Assembly: GCA_024235675.1 (NCBI GenBank)
Contig: JACKLZ010000002.1
Span: 680,001 to 744,000 of the forward strand
Length of the DNA: 64,000 nucleotides
DNA from: Zoogloeaceae bacterium
GTDB taxonomy: Bacteria; Pseudomonadota; Gammaproteobacteria; Burkholderiales; Rhodocyclaceae
Direction of reading: 5' to 3'
The position numbers and the translations under genes were made by a program. Below the pieces are notes generated by a model. It worked only from the letters and a program-made list of their open reading frames with translations, did no database searches and was not told the DNA's origin. Shown in pieces: positions 8,159 through 17,602 of this stretch. Every line of letters begins with the position of its first letter. Within the stretch, counting starts at the first letter, position 1.

Positions 8159-10282
8159 ATGTCGCGCCAGATCCTCGTCACCAACGCCCTGCCCTATGCC
8201 AACGGCGATATCCACCTCGGCCATCTGGTCGGCTACATTCAGGCCGACATTTGGGTGCGCTACCAGCGCATGCAGGGGCACACCGTGCACTATGTGTGCG
8301 CCGACGACACCCACGGCACACCGGTCATGCTGCGCGCCGAGAAAGAAGGCATCACGCCCGAGGCGCTGATTAACCGCGTGCATGGCGAACACCTGCGCGA
8401 CTTCACCGACTTCGATGTCACCTTCGACAACTACCACTCCACGCACAGCGCCGAGAACCGCCAGTTCGCCGAAGACATTTACGGCAAACTGCAGGCCGCC
8501 GGGCTGATCGAAACCCGCGCTATCGAGCAGTTTTACGATCCGGTCAAAGCCATGTTCCTGCCCGACCGCTTCATCAAGGGCGAATGCCCCAAGTGCGGCG
8601 CGCTCGACCAGTACGGCGACAACTGCGAAGTGTGCGGCGCCGCCTATGCGCCCACCGACCTCAAAAATCCGGTCTCCGCCGTCTCGGGCGCCAAGCCCGA
8701 GATGCGCAGCTCCGAGCACTACTTCTTCAAGCTCTCCGCCCCGCGCGCGGTCGACTTCCTGCGCGACTGGACCCAGGGCAGCGACGCCAATGGCGCGCGT
8801 CGCCTGCAGTCCGAAGCGGCCAACAAGATGAAAGAATGGCTCGGTGAGCCGGGCGAAAACAAGCTCTCGGACTGGGACATCTCCCGCGACGCGCCCTACT
8901 TCGGCTTCGAGATCCCCGGCGCACCGGGCAAGTACTTCTATGTGTGGCTGGACGCGCCGATCGGCTACTTCGCCAGCTTCAAAAACCTCGCCGACAAAAC
9001 CGGTCGCATCGACATTTCGCGCTTCATCGACGGCGCCGCAGCGGGCAAGAGTAATACCGAGCTGGTGCACTTCATCGGCAAGGACATCCTCTACTTCCAC
9101 GCCCTGTTCTGGCCCGCCATGCTGCACTTCGCCGGCTACCGCACGCCCACGCAGCTGGCCGTCAACGGCTTCCTGACCGTCGATGGCGCCAAGATGAGCA
9201 AGAGCCGTGGCACCTTCATCACCGCCCGCTCCTACACCGAGCAAAAGCTCAATCCAGCCTGGCTGCGCTACTACTTTGCCGCCAAGTCCAACGGCACCAT
9301 GGAAGACGTTGACCTCAACCTCGACGACATGATCGCCAAGGTCAATTCCGATCTGGTCGGCAAGTTCATCAACATCGCCAGCCGTTGCGCCGGCTTCATC
9401 ACCAAGCGTTTTGACGGCAAGCTGGCCGCCCCCGACCTCGACGCCATGGCGGTCTATCGCAGCAGCATCGAGGCCGGCGAAGTCGCCCGCGCCTTCGAAG
9501 GGCGCGACTACAGCCGCGCGCTGCGCGAAATCATGCGTCTGGCCGATGCCGCCAACCAGTATGTGAATGACCACAAGCCGTGGGAGCTGGTCAAAGACCC
9601 GGCCAACACCGAGCGCCTGCACGTGGTGTGCAGCACCGCGCTCAACCAGTTCCGGGTACTCGCCGGCCTGCTCAAGCCCATCCTGCCGACCGTGGCCGAG
9701 CAGGTCGAAGCCTTTCTCGACATCCCGCCGCTGCGCTGGTCGCAACTGACCGACACCCTGCCCGCCGGCCACGCCATCGCGCCCTACGGCCACATGTTGA
9801 CGCGTGTCGAGCGCAAACAGATCGACGCCCTCATCGAGGCCAACAAAGCCTCGCTGGCGCCCACGCCGGCACCCGAAGCCAGCAGCCGACAGCGCCATGC
9901 CGAAGCACAGCAAAAAGACGCGCAGGCCGCCACCACGGCCGACGCGCATATCGGCATCGACGACTTCACCAAGGTCGACCTGCGCATCGCCAGAATCGTC
10001 AGCGCCGAGCATGTCGAAGGCGCCGACAAGCTGCTGCGCCTGCAGCTCGACATCGGCGAAGACAAGCCACGTCAGGTATTTGCCGGCATCAAGTCGGCCT
10101 ACGACCCGGCCACCCTGGTCGGCCGACACACCGTGATGGTGGCCAACCTCGCCCCGCGCAAGATGAAGTTCGGCATGAGCGAGGGCATGGTGCTGGCCGC
10201 CTCCGACGACACCGGCGCCACACCGGGCTTGTTCATCCTCTCCCCTGACGCGGGCGCCACGCCCGGTATGCGAGTGAAGTGA
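8159..10282 (+). CDS. metG: Methionyl-tRNA synthetase
   Basis: Charges initiator and elongator tRNA-Met with methionine. The 707-residue form has the class I HIGH-type motif HLGH (19-22), a zinc knuckle with CPKCG and CEVCG (about 142-161), and the KMSKS loop (345-349). The C terminus has an appended tRNA-binding OB domain, beginning near DFTKVDLRIARI, used for dimerisation. A linker rich in Ala/Gln joins it to the anticodon-binding domain. Translation starts at an ATG preceded by CAGGAA. The next gene begins four bases after the stop. Confidence 0.98.
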   Translation: MSRQILVTNALPYANGDIHLGHLVGYIQADIWVRYQRMQGHTVHYVCADDTHGTPVMLRAEKEGITPEALINRVHGEHLRDFTDFDVTFDNYHSTHSAENRQFAEDIYGKLQAAGLIETRAIEQFYDPVKAMFLPDRFIKGECPKCGALDQYGDNCEVCGAAYAPTDLKNPVSAVSGAKPEMRSSEHYFFKLSAPRAVDFLRDWTQGSDANGARRLQSEAANKMKEWLGEPGENKLSDWDISRDAPYFGFEIPGAPGKYFYVWLDAPIGYFASFKNLADKTGRIDISRFIDGAAAGKSNTELVHFIGKDILYFHALFWPAMLHFAGYRTPTQLAVNGFLTVDGAKMSKSRGTFITARSYTEQKLNPAWLRYYFAAKSNGTMEDVDLNLDDMIAKVNSDLVGKFINIASRCAGFITKRFDGKLAAPDLDAMAVYRSSIEAGEVARAFEGRDYSRALREIMRLADAANQYVNDHKPWELVKDPANTERLHVVCSTALNQFRVLAGLLKPILPTVAEQVEAFLDIPPLRWSQLTDTLPAGHAIAPYGHMLTRVERKQIDALIEANKASLAPTPAPEASSRQRHAEAQQKDAQAATTADAHIGIDDFTKVDLRIARIVSAEHVEGADKLLRLQLDIGEDKPRQVFAGIKSAYDPATLVGRHTVMVANLAPRKMKFGMSEGMVLAASDDTGATPGLFILSPDAGATPGMRVK

Positions 10283-10285
10283 TCC

Positions 10286-10537
10286 ATGAGCGAAACCAAC
10301 GGAAAAATCGAAACCAGCAGCACGGCCAAGTGGATCGGGCTGCACATTGTCGGCTCCATCATCGCGGTGCTCGGCGGGCTCTACCTGATCGCCGACATGG
10401 CGCTGCTTGACGGCATCCCGAGCTCCACCAACCAGGCCATCGCCATGGTGGCGGTCGGTCTGGTGCTCGACTTCTGGGGCGTGATCGAACTGCGCCGCAT
10501 CCAGATGGCCAAGAAAGCGGCCGCCGACAAATCATGA
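10286..10537 (+). CDS. Small two-helix membrane protein of unknown function
   Basis: An 83-residue protein I do not recognise. It has a short polar N terminus, two predicted membrane helices (about 16-41 and 50-68) and a basic tail with LRRIQMAKKAA. The tail would stay in the cytoplasm by the positive-inside rule, giving a hairpin topology. It is packed between metG (3-base gap) and acyP (4-base overlap), so it is very likely translated as part of the same transcript. No catalytic motif is visible. Confidence 0.75.
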   Translation: MSETNGKIETSSTAKWIGLHIVGSIIAVLGGLYLIADMALLDGIPSSTNQAIAMVAVGLVLDFWGVIELRRIQMAKKAAADKS

Positions 10538-10824
10538 GCCCGCCCATCGCCCAGCGCCTTGTCATCACCGGCACCGTCCAAGGTGTGTGGTATCGCGCCT
10601 CGGCGGCCGAAGCCGCCGCCCGGTTCGGCGTGCGCGGCTGGGTGCGCAACACCGCCGACGGCTCGGTCGAGGCACTGGCCATCGGCACGGAGCTGATGCT
10701 CGAGTCCTTTGTCGCCTGGTGTCACCAGGGCCCGCCCAAAGCCAAGGTCAGCCGGGTCACCGTGACCGAGGTGGCCCTGCCCGACCCGCTCCCCACCAGC
10801 TTCACCGTCGCCCCCGACGCCTGA
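10534..10824 (+). CDS. acyP: Acylphosphatase
   Basis: Hydrolyses carboxyl-phosphate bonds such as acetyl phosphate. The 96 residues carry the signature GTVQGVWYR, with the phosphate-binding arginine, and GWVRNTADGSVEA, with the catalytic asparagine. Both are intact. The start ATG overlaps the stop of the upstream membrane-protein gene. The C-terminal third is a little longer than the common 90-92 residue form. Confidence 0.93.
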   Translation: MSPPIAQRLVITGTVQGVWYRASAAEAAARFGVRGWVRNTADGSVEALAIGTELMLESFVAWCHQGPPKAKVSRVTVTEVALPDPLPTSFTVAPDA

Positions 10825-10846
10825 CCCCCGCCTCAGAGGAACCTTG

Positions 10847-12526
10847 ATGCGCTTTCATCCCCGGTTGCTCGACACCCTGCCCGGTTACAACCGCACGCAG
10901 TTCGCCCATGACGCGGGCGCAGGCATTACCGTCGGGGTGCTCGCCCTGCCGCTGGCCATGGCCTTCGCTATCGCCTCGGGGATGTCGCCCACCGCCGGCA
11001 TCTGGACGGCCATTGTCGCCGGCTTCCTGATCTCCTTGCTGGGTGGCTCGCGGGTTCAGATCGGCGGCCCGACCGGCGCCTTCATCCCGATCATCTACGC
11101 CATCGTGATCGACTACGGCGTCGCCAACCTGCTCATCGCCTCCATGCTGGCCGGGATGATACTCATCGCCATGGGGGCCTTCCGCCTCGGCGGCATGATC
11201 CGCTTCATCCCGATTTCGGTGGTCATCGGTTTCACCAACGGCATCGCGGTGGTCATCTTTCTCTCGCAGATCAAGGATTTCCTCGGCCTCCAGATCGACC
11301 AGCTCCCCGGCGAGTTTTTCAGCAAAGTCAGCACGCTCGCCGGTGCCCTCGGCACCACCCATCTGCCCACCGTCGCGCTCGCCACCGCCTCGCTGGCCCT
11401 GCTCATCGGCTGGAACCGGTTGGCCCAGCACATCCGCTGGATGCGCCGCCTGCCCGGCCCGCTGGGCGTGCTGGTGGTCGGCACCGCCGCCACTGCGCTG
11501 TTCAACCTGCCGGTGGACACCATCGGCTCGCGCTTCGGCGGCATCCCGCAGGCCGTGCCCGCACTGGCCTTTCCCGAGCTCGACCTGTCCAACCTGGGCA
11601 AGCTGATCGCCCCGGCGCTGACCATCGCCATGCTCGGCGCCATCGAATCCCTGCTCTCGGCGCGCGTCGCCGACGGCCAGATCGACGACCGCCACGACCC
11701 CAACCAGGAACTGCTCGCCCAGGGCGCGGCCAACCTCATCGCCCCGCTGTTCGGCGGCTTTGCGGCCACCGGCGCCATCGCACGCACCGCCACCAATGTG
11801 CGCAGCGGCGGACGCACGCCCGTCGCCGGCATCATCCATTCGGTGGTGCTGCTGGCCGTGGTGCTGGCCCTGGCGCCGCTGGCCCACCACATTCCACTCG
11901 CCACCTTGTCGGCCATCGTGGTGATGGTGTCGGTACACATGGGCGAATGGCACGCTTTCAAGACGCTCGGGCGCTTCTCGGCGGCCTATCGCACCGTATT
12001 GCTGTCGACCTTCTTCATCACCGTGGTCTTCGACCTGACCCTGGCGGTCGAGCTCGGCCTGGTGATGGCCAGCCTGTTCTTCATCCACCGCGTCTCGGAT
12101 CTCACCCGTATCGAGCCGGTGCCGCAGGACAATGCGGGCATCGACCCGCGCATTCAGGTCTTCCGTCTGTTCGGCAGCCTGTTCTTTGGCGCCGCCAACA
12201 AGCTCGAATCGCTGCTGGTGGCCGCCGATACCCGCCCGGCGGTGATCGTGCTGAGCCTGGACAAGGTCATCAACATCGACACCACCGGCCTCGAGATCCT
12301 GCAGAACCTGCATCGCACGCTGGCCAAACAGGGCGCCAGCCTGGTCCTGTGCGGGCTCAACGCCCAGCCGGCCTCCTTGATCGCCCGCTCGGGTTTTGCC
12401 ACACAGCTCGGGGAGGCCAACATCGTCGGCTCGCTCGAGGCGGCGCTGGCGCGCGCCAGCGCCTGCGCCGCAAAGGCGGGCGAACTCAGTCCGTCACCGC
12501 TCGGCGGCGCCAGCCCAGTACCATGA
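10847..12526 (+). CDS. SulP-family anion permease with STAS domain
   Basis: An inner-membrane transporter of 559 residues. The first 400 residues hold about a dozen hydrophobic segments typical of SulP proteins (sulfate, bicarbonate or dicarboxylate carriers). The last 120 residues form a cytosolic STAS domain. The IDTTGLEIL segment there corresponds to the regulatory loop of anti-sigma antagonist-like folds. I cannot decide the substrate from sequence. The ATG at 10847 with AGAGGA upstream is preferred to an in-frame TTG three bases earlier. The 3' end overlaps the end of the convergent RND gene by 41 bp. Confidence 0.88.
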   Translation: MRFHPRLLDTLPGYNRTQFAHDAGAGITVGVLALPLAMAFAIASGMSPTAGIWTAIVAGFLISLLGGSRVQIGGPTGAFIPIIYAIVIDYGVANLLIASMLAGMILIAMGAFRLGGMIRFIPISVVIGFTNGIAVVIFLSQIKDFLGLQIDQLPGEFFSKVSTLAGALGTTHLPTVALATASLALLIGWNRLAQHIRWMRRLPGPLGVLVVGTAATALFNLPVDTIGSRFGGIPQAVPALAFPELDLSNLGKLIAPALTIAMLGAIESLLSARVADGQIDDRHDPNQELLAQGAANLIAPLFGGFAATGAIARTATNVRSGGRTPVAGIIHSVVLLAVVLALAPLAHHIPLATLSAIVVMVSVHMGEWHAFKTLGRFSAAYRTVLLSTFFITVVFDLTLAVELGLVMASLFFIHRVSDLTRIEPVPQDNAGIDPRIQVFRLFGSLFFGAANKLESLLVAADTRPAVIVLSLDKVINIDTTGLEILQNLHRTLAKQGASLVLCGLNAQPASLIARSGFATQLGEANIVGSLEAALARASACAAKAGELSPSPLGGASPVP

Positions 12527-15500
12527 CCGTCAGGGCCGGCAGGAAGGTCAAGGCCACCACCGCCGTGCCCAGCACCCCGAACAGCACGATCGCGCCGACG
12601 CCGCGATAGAGCTCGGTGCCCGCGCCGGGGATGAAGACCAGCGGCGCCAGACCGAAGACCGTGGTGAGCGTGGACATGGCGATCGGCCGCAGCCGCGTGG
12701 CCACCGCGTCGCGCACCGCTTCGAGCGGCGCCATGCCGGCCTCGCGCACGTTGATCATCGCCTGGTGGACGATCAGGATCGGGTTGTTGACCACCGTGCC
12801 CATGAGGATCAGGAAGCCGAGCATGGCGATCATGTCGAAGGGCTGGCTCAGCGGTGGCAGACCGATCAGCGGCAGCAGGGCCCCTACCGCGTTCATCAAC
12901 CACAGGCCCAGCACGCCGCCGGCCACGCCCAGCGGGATGGTGGTCATGATCAGCAGCGGGTAGCCCCAGTGGGTGAAGATGGCGACCAGCAGCAGGTAGA
13001 TGATGATGACCGCCACGACGTAGTTGCCCGACAGCGCCGCGCGCGTGGCATCGAGCTGGTCGCCGGCGCCGGACAGGCCGACCGTGACGCTGGCCGGCAG
13101 CTGGCCGGACTCGCGCATGTAGCCCACCACCTCCTCGCGCACCCTGCGCACGCCGTCCTCGAGTGCCACCGACTCCGGCGGGATGATGTTCAGCGTCACC
13201 ATGCGCCGGCCATCGACGCGGCGGATGGTGTTGGTATCGACGCGCTCGACGATGCCCGTGACCGTGGCCAGCGGCACCACCGCGCCGGCCGGCGTGTAGA
13301 TCGGCAGCTGCGCGAGACTGTCGAGGGTTGTCGACTGGCCGGCCTGGCCATACAGGTAGATATCGACCTTCTGGTCGTTGAGCAGGAATTCGTCGACAAA
13401 GACGCCATCGGTGAGTGCGGCGACCGAAAAACCGATGTCGGCGGCCGACAGGCCGAGTTCGGCCGCGCGCCGCCAGTCGGGCCGCAGCTCGACCAGCGGC
13501 TGGGACAGCGACAGCGTGGCCGGCTGGGCGTTGATGCGCGGCGAATCGAAAACCGCCTGGGCGCGGCGGTAGGCGCCCAGCGCCACGCCGTAGATGGTGG
13601 CCAGGTCGGGGCCGGCAATGTCGAGGTTCACGCTGCGGGTGCCGCCGTCGTTGCTGGTGATGATCGAGCCGCGCGAAACAAAGGCCCGCATGCCGGGGTA
13701 CTGGCCGAAATGCGCACTCAGCGCATCCATCAGCGGCCGGATGTGGGCCGGGTCCTGGGGCTCGACGACCACGAACAGGCCGCTGTCCTGCACCCGCATG
13801 TTGAAGTAGCGGATCGCCGGCACCGCCGACTGCCCGGCCTCGAAGCGCGCGGGCGACGCGTCGAGAAAGGGCTTGAAATGCGCATCGACCTGCGCGGCGA
13901 TGCGCTCCATCGAGGCCAGGTTGTAGCCCGGTGGCGCATTCATGCGGGCGAAGGCCTTGGGCTCCTCGCCCTCGGGCAGGTACTCGGCCGGCGGCGTCAG
14001 CCACACCAGGATGGCGAGACTCGCCGCGACGGTGCCGACGATCGCCGCCAGGCGCCGAAGCCGGCTCGCCATCAGGCGGTCGACACCGGCCAGCACCCGG
14101 GCCGTCATGCCTCGCGGCGCGGCATTCTCCTCGAGCGCGCCGAAGGACAGGTGCGCGCAGGCGGTTGGCAGCACGGTGATCGCCACCACCATCGACGCCA
14201 GGATCGAGGCCGACACCCCGATCGCGATGTCCGAATACAACTGCCCCGCCTCCTGCGCGATGAACAGGATCGGCACGAAGACCAGCACCGTGGTGAGCGT
14301 CGAGGCCAGCACTGCCGGCCACACCTGCCGCACGCCCTCGACGGCCGAGCGGAAGCGGTCCATGCCGCGCTGGCGCGCCAGTTCGATGCTCTCGAGCACC
14401 ACGATGCTGTTGTCCAGCGTCATACCGATGGCGAAGGCCACACCGGCCAGCGAGATGACGTTGACCGTGCGCCCGGCCAGCAGCAGGCCGAGAAAGGCCG
14501 CGATGGTGCACACCGGGATGCCCATCACCCCCACCAGCGTGGCCTTGACCGAGCGCAGGAAGAGATACATCACGATGCTCGCCAGCACCGCACCGATCAA
14601 CAGGTTCTGCCACACATTGGCCAGCGAGGCCTCGACATAGCCGACATCGTCGGCGATCAGGTGCAGCACCATGCCGGCCGGCGCGAGCACCTCGCGATTG
14701 ACGGCCTCGATTTCGGCGACCATGGCGCGCTTGATGTCGATGACGTTGGCGCCGGCCTCGCGCCGCACCGACAGGCCGATCACCGATTCGCCGTTGAGCA
14801 GCATGCGGCTGGCAATCTCGAAGTGCCCCTGGCGGACCTCGGCCAGCTCACCGAGGCGGATGAGGGTGTCGCCCCGGCGCGCGACGATCAGCGCGCGCAG
14901 GTCATCGAGCGTCTCGAAGCGCCCGATGGTGCGCAGCAGATAGCGGCGCTTGCCCGACTCGATCTCGCCGCCCGAGGCATCGCGATTGCGCGCGGTGACG
15001 GCCGCTCGCACATCGAGCACCGACAGACCGTGCTCGGCCAGGCGGGCAGGGTCGACAAGGATCTGGATCTGCCGCTCGGCGCCGCCATAGACGCTGATCT
15101 GCGACACGCCGGTGATGCGCTCGAGGCGCGCCTGAACGTTGTCCTCGATGAAGTCCTGCATCATCACCATGTTCAGCCGGCGCGGGTTGCCCGGCAGCGG
15201 CGTGATGCGGAAGAACATGAAGGAGTTGGCCGAGAACGAGGTGGCGAAGATCCGCGGCTGATCAACGTTGTTGGGGTAGGACGGCACCTGGCTGAGCGCA
15301 TTGGTGATGCGGATCAGGGTCTCGTTCATGTCGACCCCGTACGGGAACTCGAGCTGGACATCCGCCCGGCCGAATGACGCGGTAGACACCAGCCGCTGCA
15401 GGCTCGGCACGGTGCGCAGGTATTCTTCCTGCTCGACGAGGATCTCCTGCTCCACGTCCTGCGGCGTCGCGCCCGGCCAGCTGGTGCGCACGGTGACCGT

Positions 15501-15623
15501 GCGCACATCGAGGTCGGGGATCATCTGCACCGGAATGCGCAGCGCCGCAACGATGCCGATCACCGTCACGATCAGCACCGTGACCGTCATCAGCGTCCCG
15601 CGGCCCACGATGCGCTCGAACAT
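12486..15623 (-). CDS. RND-family efflux permease
   Basis: A 1045-residue inner-membrane proton-driven exporter of the AcrB/HAE type. It shows the N-terminal helix, a first large periplasmic pore/docking loop, a central group of helices and a second periplasmic half followed by the last helices. In helix 4 the motif GMTLDNSIVVLES has one aspartate followed by Asn, not the double aspartate of AcrB; the single-Asp form is common in relatives. It is translated from an ATG that overlaps the adaptor stop by one base (TGATG). No TolC-type gene adjoins. Drug versus metal substrate cannot be told, though the helix-4 pattern argues against a CzcA-type metal pump. Confidence 0.92.
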   Translation of the reverse strand: MFERIVGRGTLMTVTVLIVTVIGIVAALRIPVQMIPDLDVRTVTVRTSWPGATPQDVEQEILVEQEEYLRTVPSLQRLVSTASFGRADVQLEFPYGVDMNETLIRITNALSQVPSYPNNVDQPRIFATSFSANSFMFFRITPLPGNPRRLNMVMMQDFIEDNVQARLERITGVSQISVYGGAERQIQILVDPARLAEHGLSVLDVRAAVTARNRDASGGEIESGKRRYLLRTIGRFETLDDLRALIVARRGDTLIRLGELAEVRQGHFEIASRMLLNGESVIGLSVRREAGANVIDIKRAMVAEIEAVNREVLAPAGMVLHLIADDVGYVEASLANVWQNLLIGAVLASIVMYLFLRSVKATLVGVMGIPVCTIAAFLGLLLAGRTVNVISLAGVAFAIGMTLDNSIVVLESIELARQRGMDRFRSAVEGVRQVWPAVLASTLTTVLVFVPILFIAQEAGQLYSDIAIGVSASILASMVVAITVLPTACAHLSFGALEENAAPRGMTARVLAGVDRLMASRLRRLAAIVGTVAASLAILVWLTPPAEYLPEGEEPKAFARMNAPPGYNLASMERIAAQVDAHFKPFLDASPARFEAGQSAVPAIRYFNMRVQDSGLFVVVEPQDPAHIRPLMDALSAHFGQYPGMRAFVSRGSIITSNDGGTRSVNLDIAGPDLATIYGVALGAYRRAQAVFDSPRINAQPATLSLSQPLVELRPDWRRAAELGLSAADIGFSVAALTDGVFVDEFLLNDQKVDIYLYGQAGQSTTLDSLAQLPIYTPAGAVVPLATVTGIVERVDTNTIRRVDGRRMVTLNIIPPESVALEDGVRRVREEVVGYMRESGQLPASVTVGLSGAGDQLDATRAALSGNYVVAVIIIYLLLVAIFTHWGYPLLIMTTIPLGVAGGVLGLWLMNAVGALLPLIGLPPLSQPFDMIAMLGFLILMGTVVNNPILIVHQAMINVREAGMAPLEAVRDAVATRLRPIAMSTLTTVFGLAPLVFIPGAGTELYRGVGAIVLFGVLGTAVVALTFLPALTVMVLGWRRRAVTD

Positions 15624-16723
15624 CAGCGCGCCCCGGCCACGCTCACCGCCTGCCCCTGGCGCAGCGATTCATTGCCCTCGACCACCACGCGCACGCCGGG
15701 CGCGAGGCCGTCGACGATCTCGACCATGCCGTCAAAGCCCAGCCCCGGCTGCACCACGCGCTCCACCACCCGGGCGTCCGCGCCATCGGCCTCGACCGCC
15801 CACACCGTCACCCGTCCGTCGGCATGGCGCAGCAGCGCGTCGCGCGCCACCACCACGCGCTCGCGCCCGGCGTCCAGGCGCAGCACCGCGCTGGCCGACA
15901 TGCCCGGCGTCATCGGCAGGTCATCACCCGCCACCCCGACCCGCAACAGGAAGCTGCGCGCGGTCGCGTCGCTGACCGGCACGATGCGCTCAATGCGCCC
16001 CTCGACCGCCGTGCCGGGCAGCGCGTCCAGCCGCAGCTGCACTGGCATGCCCGGGGCCAGACGCGGGAAATAGGCCTGTGGCACCTGCAGGTCGACCCAC
16101 AGCCCGCGCTCGGCGACCAGCGCCAGCGCCTCGTCGCCGGGCGCGATCCACTCCCCGAGTTCGGTCAGCTTGGCGCTGATCACCCCATCGAAAGGTGCCC
16201 GCAGCACATGCCGTTCGAGCCGCGCCTGCGCCGCGCGCCGTTCCGCCTCGCGCTGGCGCAGCAGCGCGGTATCGGCGCGCACCTCGGATTGCAGCGCTTC
16301 ATACGCCGATGCGGCAATGCTGCGCGAACTGGCCAGGCGCCGCCCATCGGTCTCGCGCCGGCGCGCATCGGCCAGCGCCTCGCTCGCCTGCGACACCCCC
16401 GCCTGCGCCACCTCGAGCTCGATACGCGCCAGTTCGGCATCGAGCTCGACCAGCACCGCGCCCTCGGCCACCCGCGAACCGACATCGACCCGCAACGCCG
16501 CCACCTTGCCGGCCACCGCCGGCGACAGCCGCGCCGCGCGCGGCGCCGTCACGGTGCCCGACACCCGTAGTTCCTCGACCACCGCCTGCATGCGGCTCTC
16601 GGCAACGATCACCGCGGGGCCGGCGGCACCGGCCATCGGCGTGGCCGTCGCCACCCCCAGCGCCAGGCACCATGACCGGGCGCAAGCGCCCAGCCACCGG
16701 CCACGCATTCCCAAGCCTGTCAT
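15623..16723 (-). CDS. RND periplasmic adaptor (membrane fusion protein)
   Basis: A 366-residue HlyD/AcrA-type adaptor that links the inner-membrane pump to an outer-membrane channel. It has an N-terminal signal region ending near the ATPMAGAAG stretch, a lipoyl half (GKVAALRVDVGSRV), an Ala/Arg-rich coiled-coil hairpin (about 110-170), a second lipoyl half (LRAPFDGVISA), and C-terminal barrel domains. The frame is open for 60 further codons upstream, but ATG at 16723 has a strong GGAGGAAG site and begins the signal sequence. It is the first gene of a two-gene operon with the pump. Confidence 0.92.
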   Translation of the reverse strand: MTGLGMRGRWLGACARSWCLALGVATATPMAGAAGPAVIVAESRMQAVVEELRVSGTVTAPRAARLSPAVAGKVAALRVDVGSRVAEGAVLVELDAELARIELEVAQAGVSQASEALADARRRETDGRRLASSRSIAASAYEALQSEVRADTALLRQREAERRAAQARLERHVLRAPFDGVISAKLTELGEWIAPGDEALALVAERGLWVDLQVPQAYFPRLAPGMPVQLRLDALPGTAVEGRIERIVPVSDATARSFLLRVGVAGDDLPMTPGMSASAVLRLDAGRERVVVARDALLRHADGRVTVWAVEADGADARVVERVVQPGLGFDGMVEIVDGLAPGVRVVVEGNESLRQGQAVSVAGAR

Positions 16724-16857
16724 CGCTTCCTCCGGTTCTTGCCTCGCCCCGTCGGCCGCATCGGTCCGGCACGGCCATGCCGTCATGATGCCAGTGCCAC
16801 GCCGGGCACGCCTCGGCGGATTGTACCGTTCACCCTCAGGGCGACCCTGCCGGTCAT

Positions 16858-16887
16858 TTGACGCCGGCCGCGTGCGCTCGGGATAAT
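16858..16887 (+). promoter_or_regulatory. Promoter of the peroxiredoxin gene
   Basis: TTGACG (16858-16863) and GATAAT (16882-16887) are separated by 18 bp. The predicted start lies about 35 bases before the ATG, and the leader carries a purine-rich AGAGAGAGAAAAA ribosome site. I see no unmistakable OxyR site. Confidence 0.6.
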
Positions 16888-16928
16888 CGCCCATCCTGTT
16901 CACCCATCGTCATAGAGAGAGAAAAACC

Positions 16929-17528
16929 ATGGCAGTTCTGGTCGGCAAGAAAGCCCCCGATTTCACCGCTACCGCAGTGCTCGGCAACAACGAGATCAAG
17001 GACATCACCTTCTCCGAAGTCACCCGTGGCAAATACGCCGTGGTGTTCTTCTACCCGCTGGACTTCACCTTCGTCTGCCCGTCCGAGCTGATCGCCTTCG
17101 ATCACCGCCTCGACGAGTTCAAGAAGCGCAACGTGGAAGTGCTGGGCGTGTCCATCGACAGCCAGTTCTCGCACCTGGCCTGGAAGAACACCCCGGTCGC
17201 CAAGGGCGGCATCGGCCCGGTCGGCTACACCCTGGTGGCCGACATCAAGCACGAAATCTGCCGCGCCTATGACGTGGAAGCCGAAGGCGGCGTGGCGCTG
17301 CGCGGCTCCTTCCTGATCGACCGCGACGGCGTGGTGCAGCACCAGGTGGTCAATAACCTGCCGCTGGGTCGCGACATCGACGAAATGCTGCGCGTGGTCG
17401 ACGCGCTGCAGTTCACCGAAGAGCACGGTGAAGTCTGCCCGGCCGGCTGGAACAAGGGCAAAGCCGGCATGAAGGCCAGCACCGACGGCGTCGCCGAGTA
17501 CCTGAGCGAGCACGCTGGCGGCCTGTAA
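16929..17528 (+). CDS. 2-Cys peroxiredoxin (AhpC/TSA family)
   Basis: Reduces hydrogen peroxide and organic peroxides in the cytoplasm. The 199 residues carry the peroxidatic cysteine C50 in FVCPSE and the resolving cysteine C170 in EVCPAGW, so it is a typical 2-Cys enzyme with an intact C-terminal tail. The GGIGP and C-terminal YLSEHA stretches resemble the sensitive, hyperoxidisable class, but I cannot prove that. It is a single-gene unit with its own promoter and a strong terminator. No AhpF reductase gene is nearby, so the electron donor (thioredoxin or other) is unknown. Confidence 0.95.
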   Translation: MAVLVGKKAPDFTATAVLGNNEIKDITFSEVTRGKYAVVFFYPLDFTFVCPSELIAFDHRLDEFKKRNVEVLGVSIDSQFSHLAWKNTPVAKGGIGPVGYTLVADIKHEICRAYDVEAEGGVALRGSFLIDRDGVVQHQVVNNLPLGRDIDEMLRVVDALQFTEEHGEVCPAGWNKGKAGMKASTDGVAEYLSEHAGGL

Positions 17529-17552
17529 GCGAAGGCTTTCGGCATCCCGAAC

Positions 17553-17577
17553 GCGGCCTGCGGGCCGCGTTTTTTTA
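17553..17577 (+). terminator. Intrinsic terminator of the peroxiredoxin gene
   Basis: CGCGGCC (17553-17559) pairs with GGCCGCG (17564-17570) around a four-base loop, followed directly by seven T. It starts 24 bases after the stop codon. Confidence 0.93.
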
Positions 17578-17602
17578 TGCCCGCACTATTGAGGTGGCGC
17601 AA

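Noticed and set aside
8057..10345. 762-codon antisense frame over metG, and similar frames over leuS, maeB, dnaG and rpoD
   Set aside because: All lie exactly opposite recognised housekeeping enzymes, lack ribosome sites and have no recognisable domain.
10844..10846. TTG as the SulP start
   Set aside because: It lies directly before an ATG with correct spacing to AGAGGA, so the ATG at 10847 is preferred.
12396..15377. 993-codon open frame antisense to the RND permease
   Set aside because: It is rich in Arg, His, Gly and Asp runs with no family sense. GC-rich genomes with GC-biased third codon positions give long open antisense frames; the RND frame is certain.
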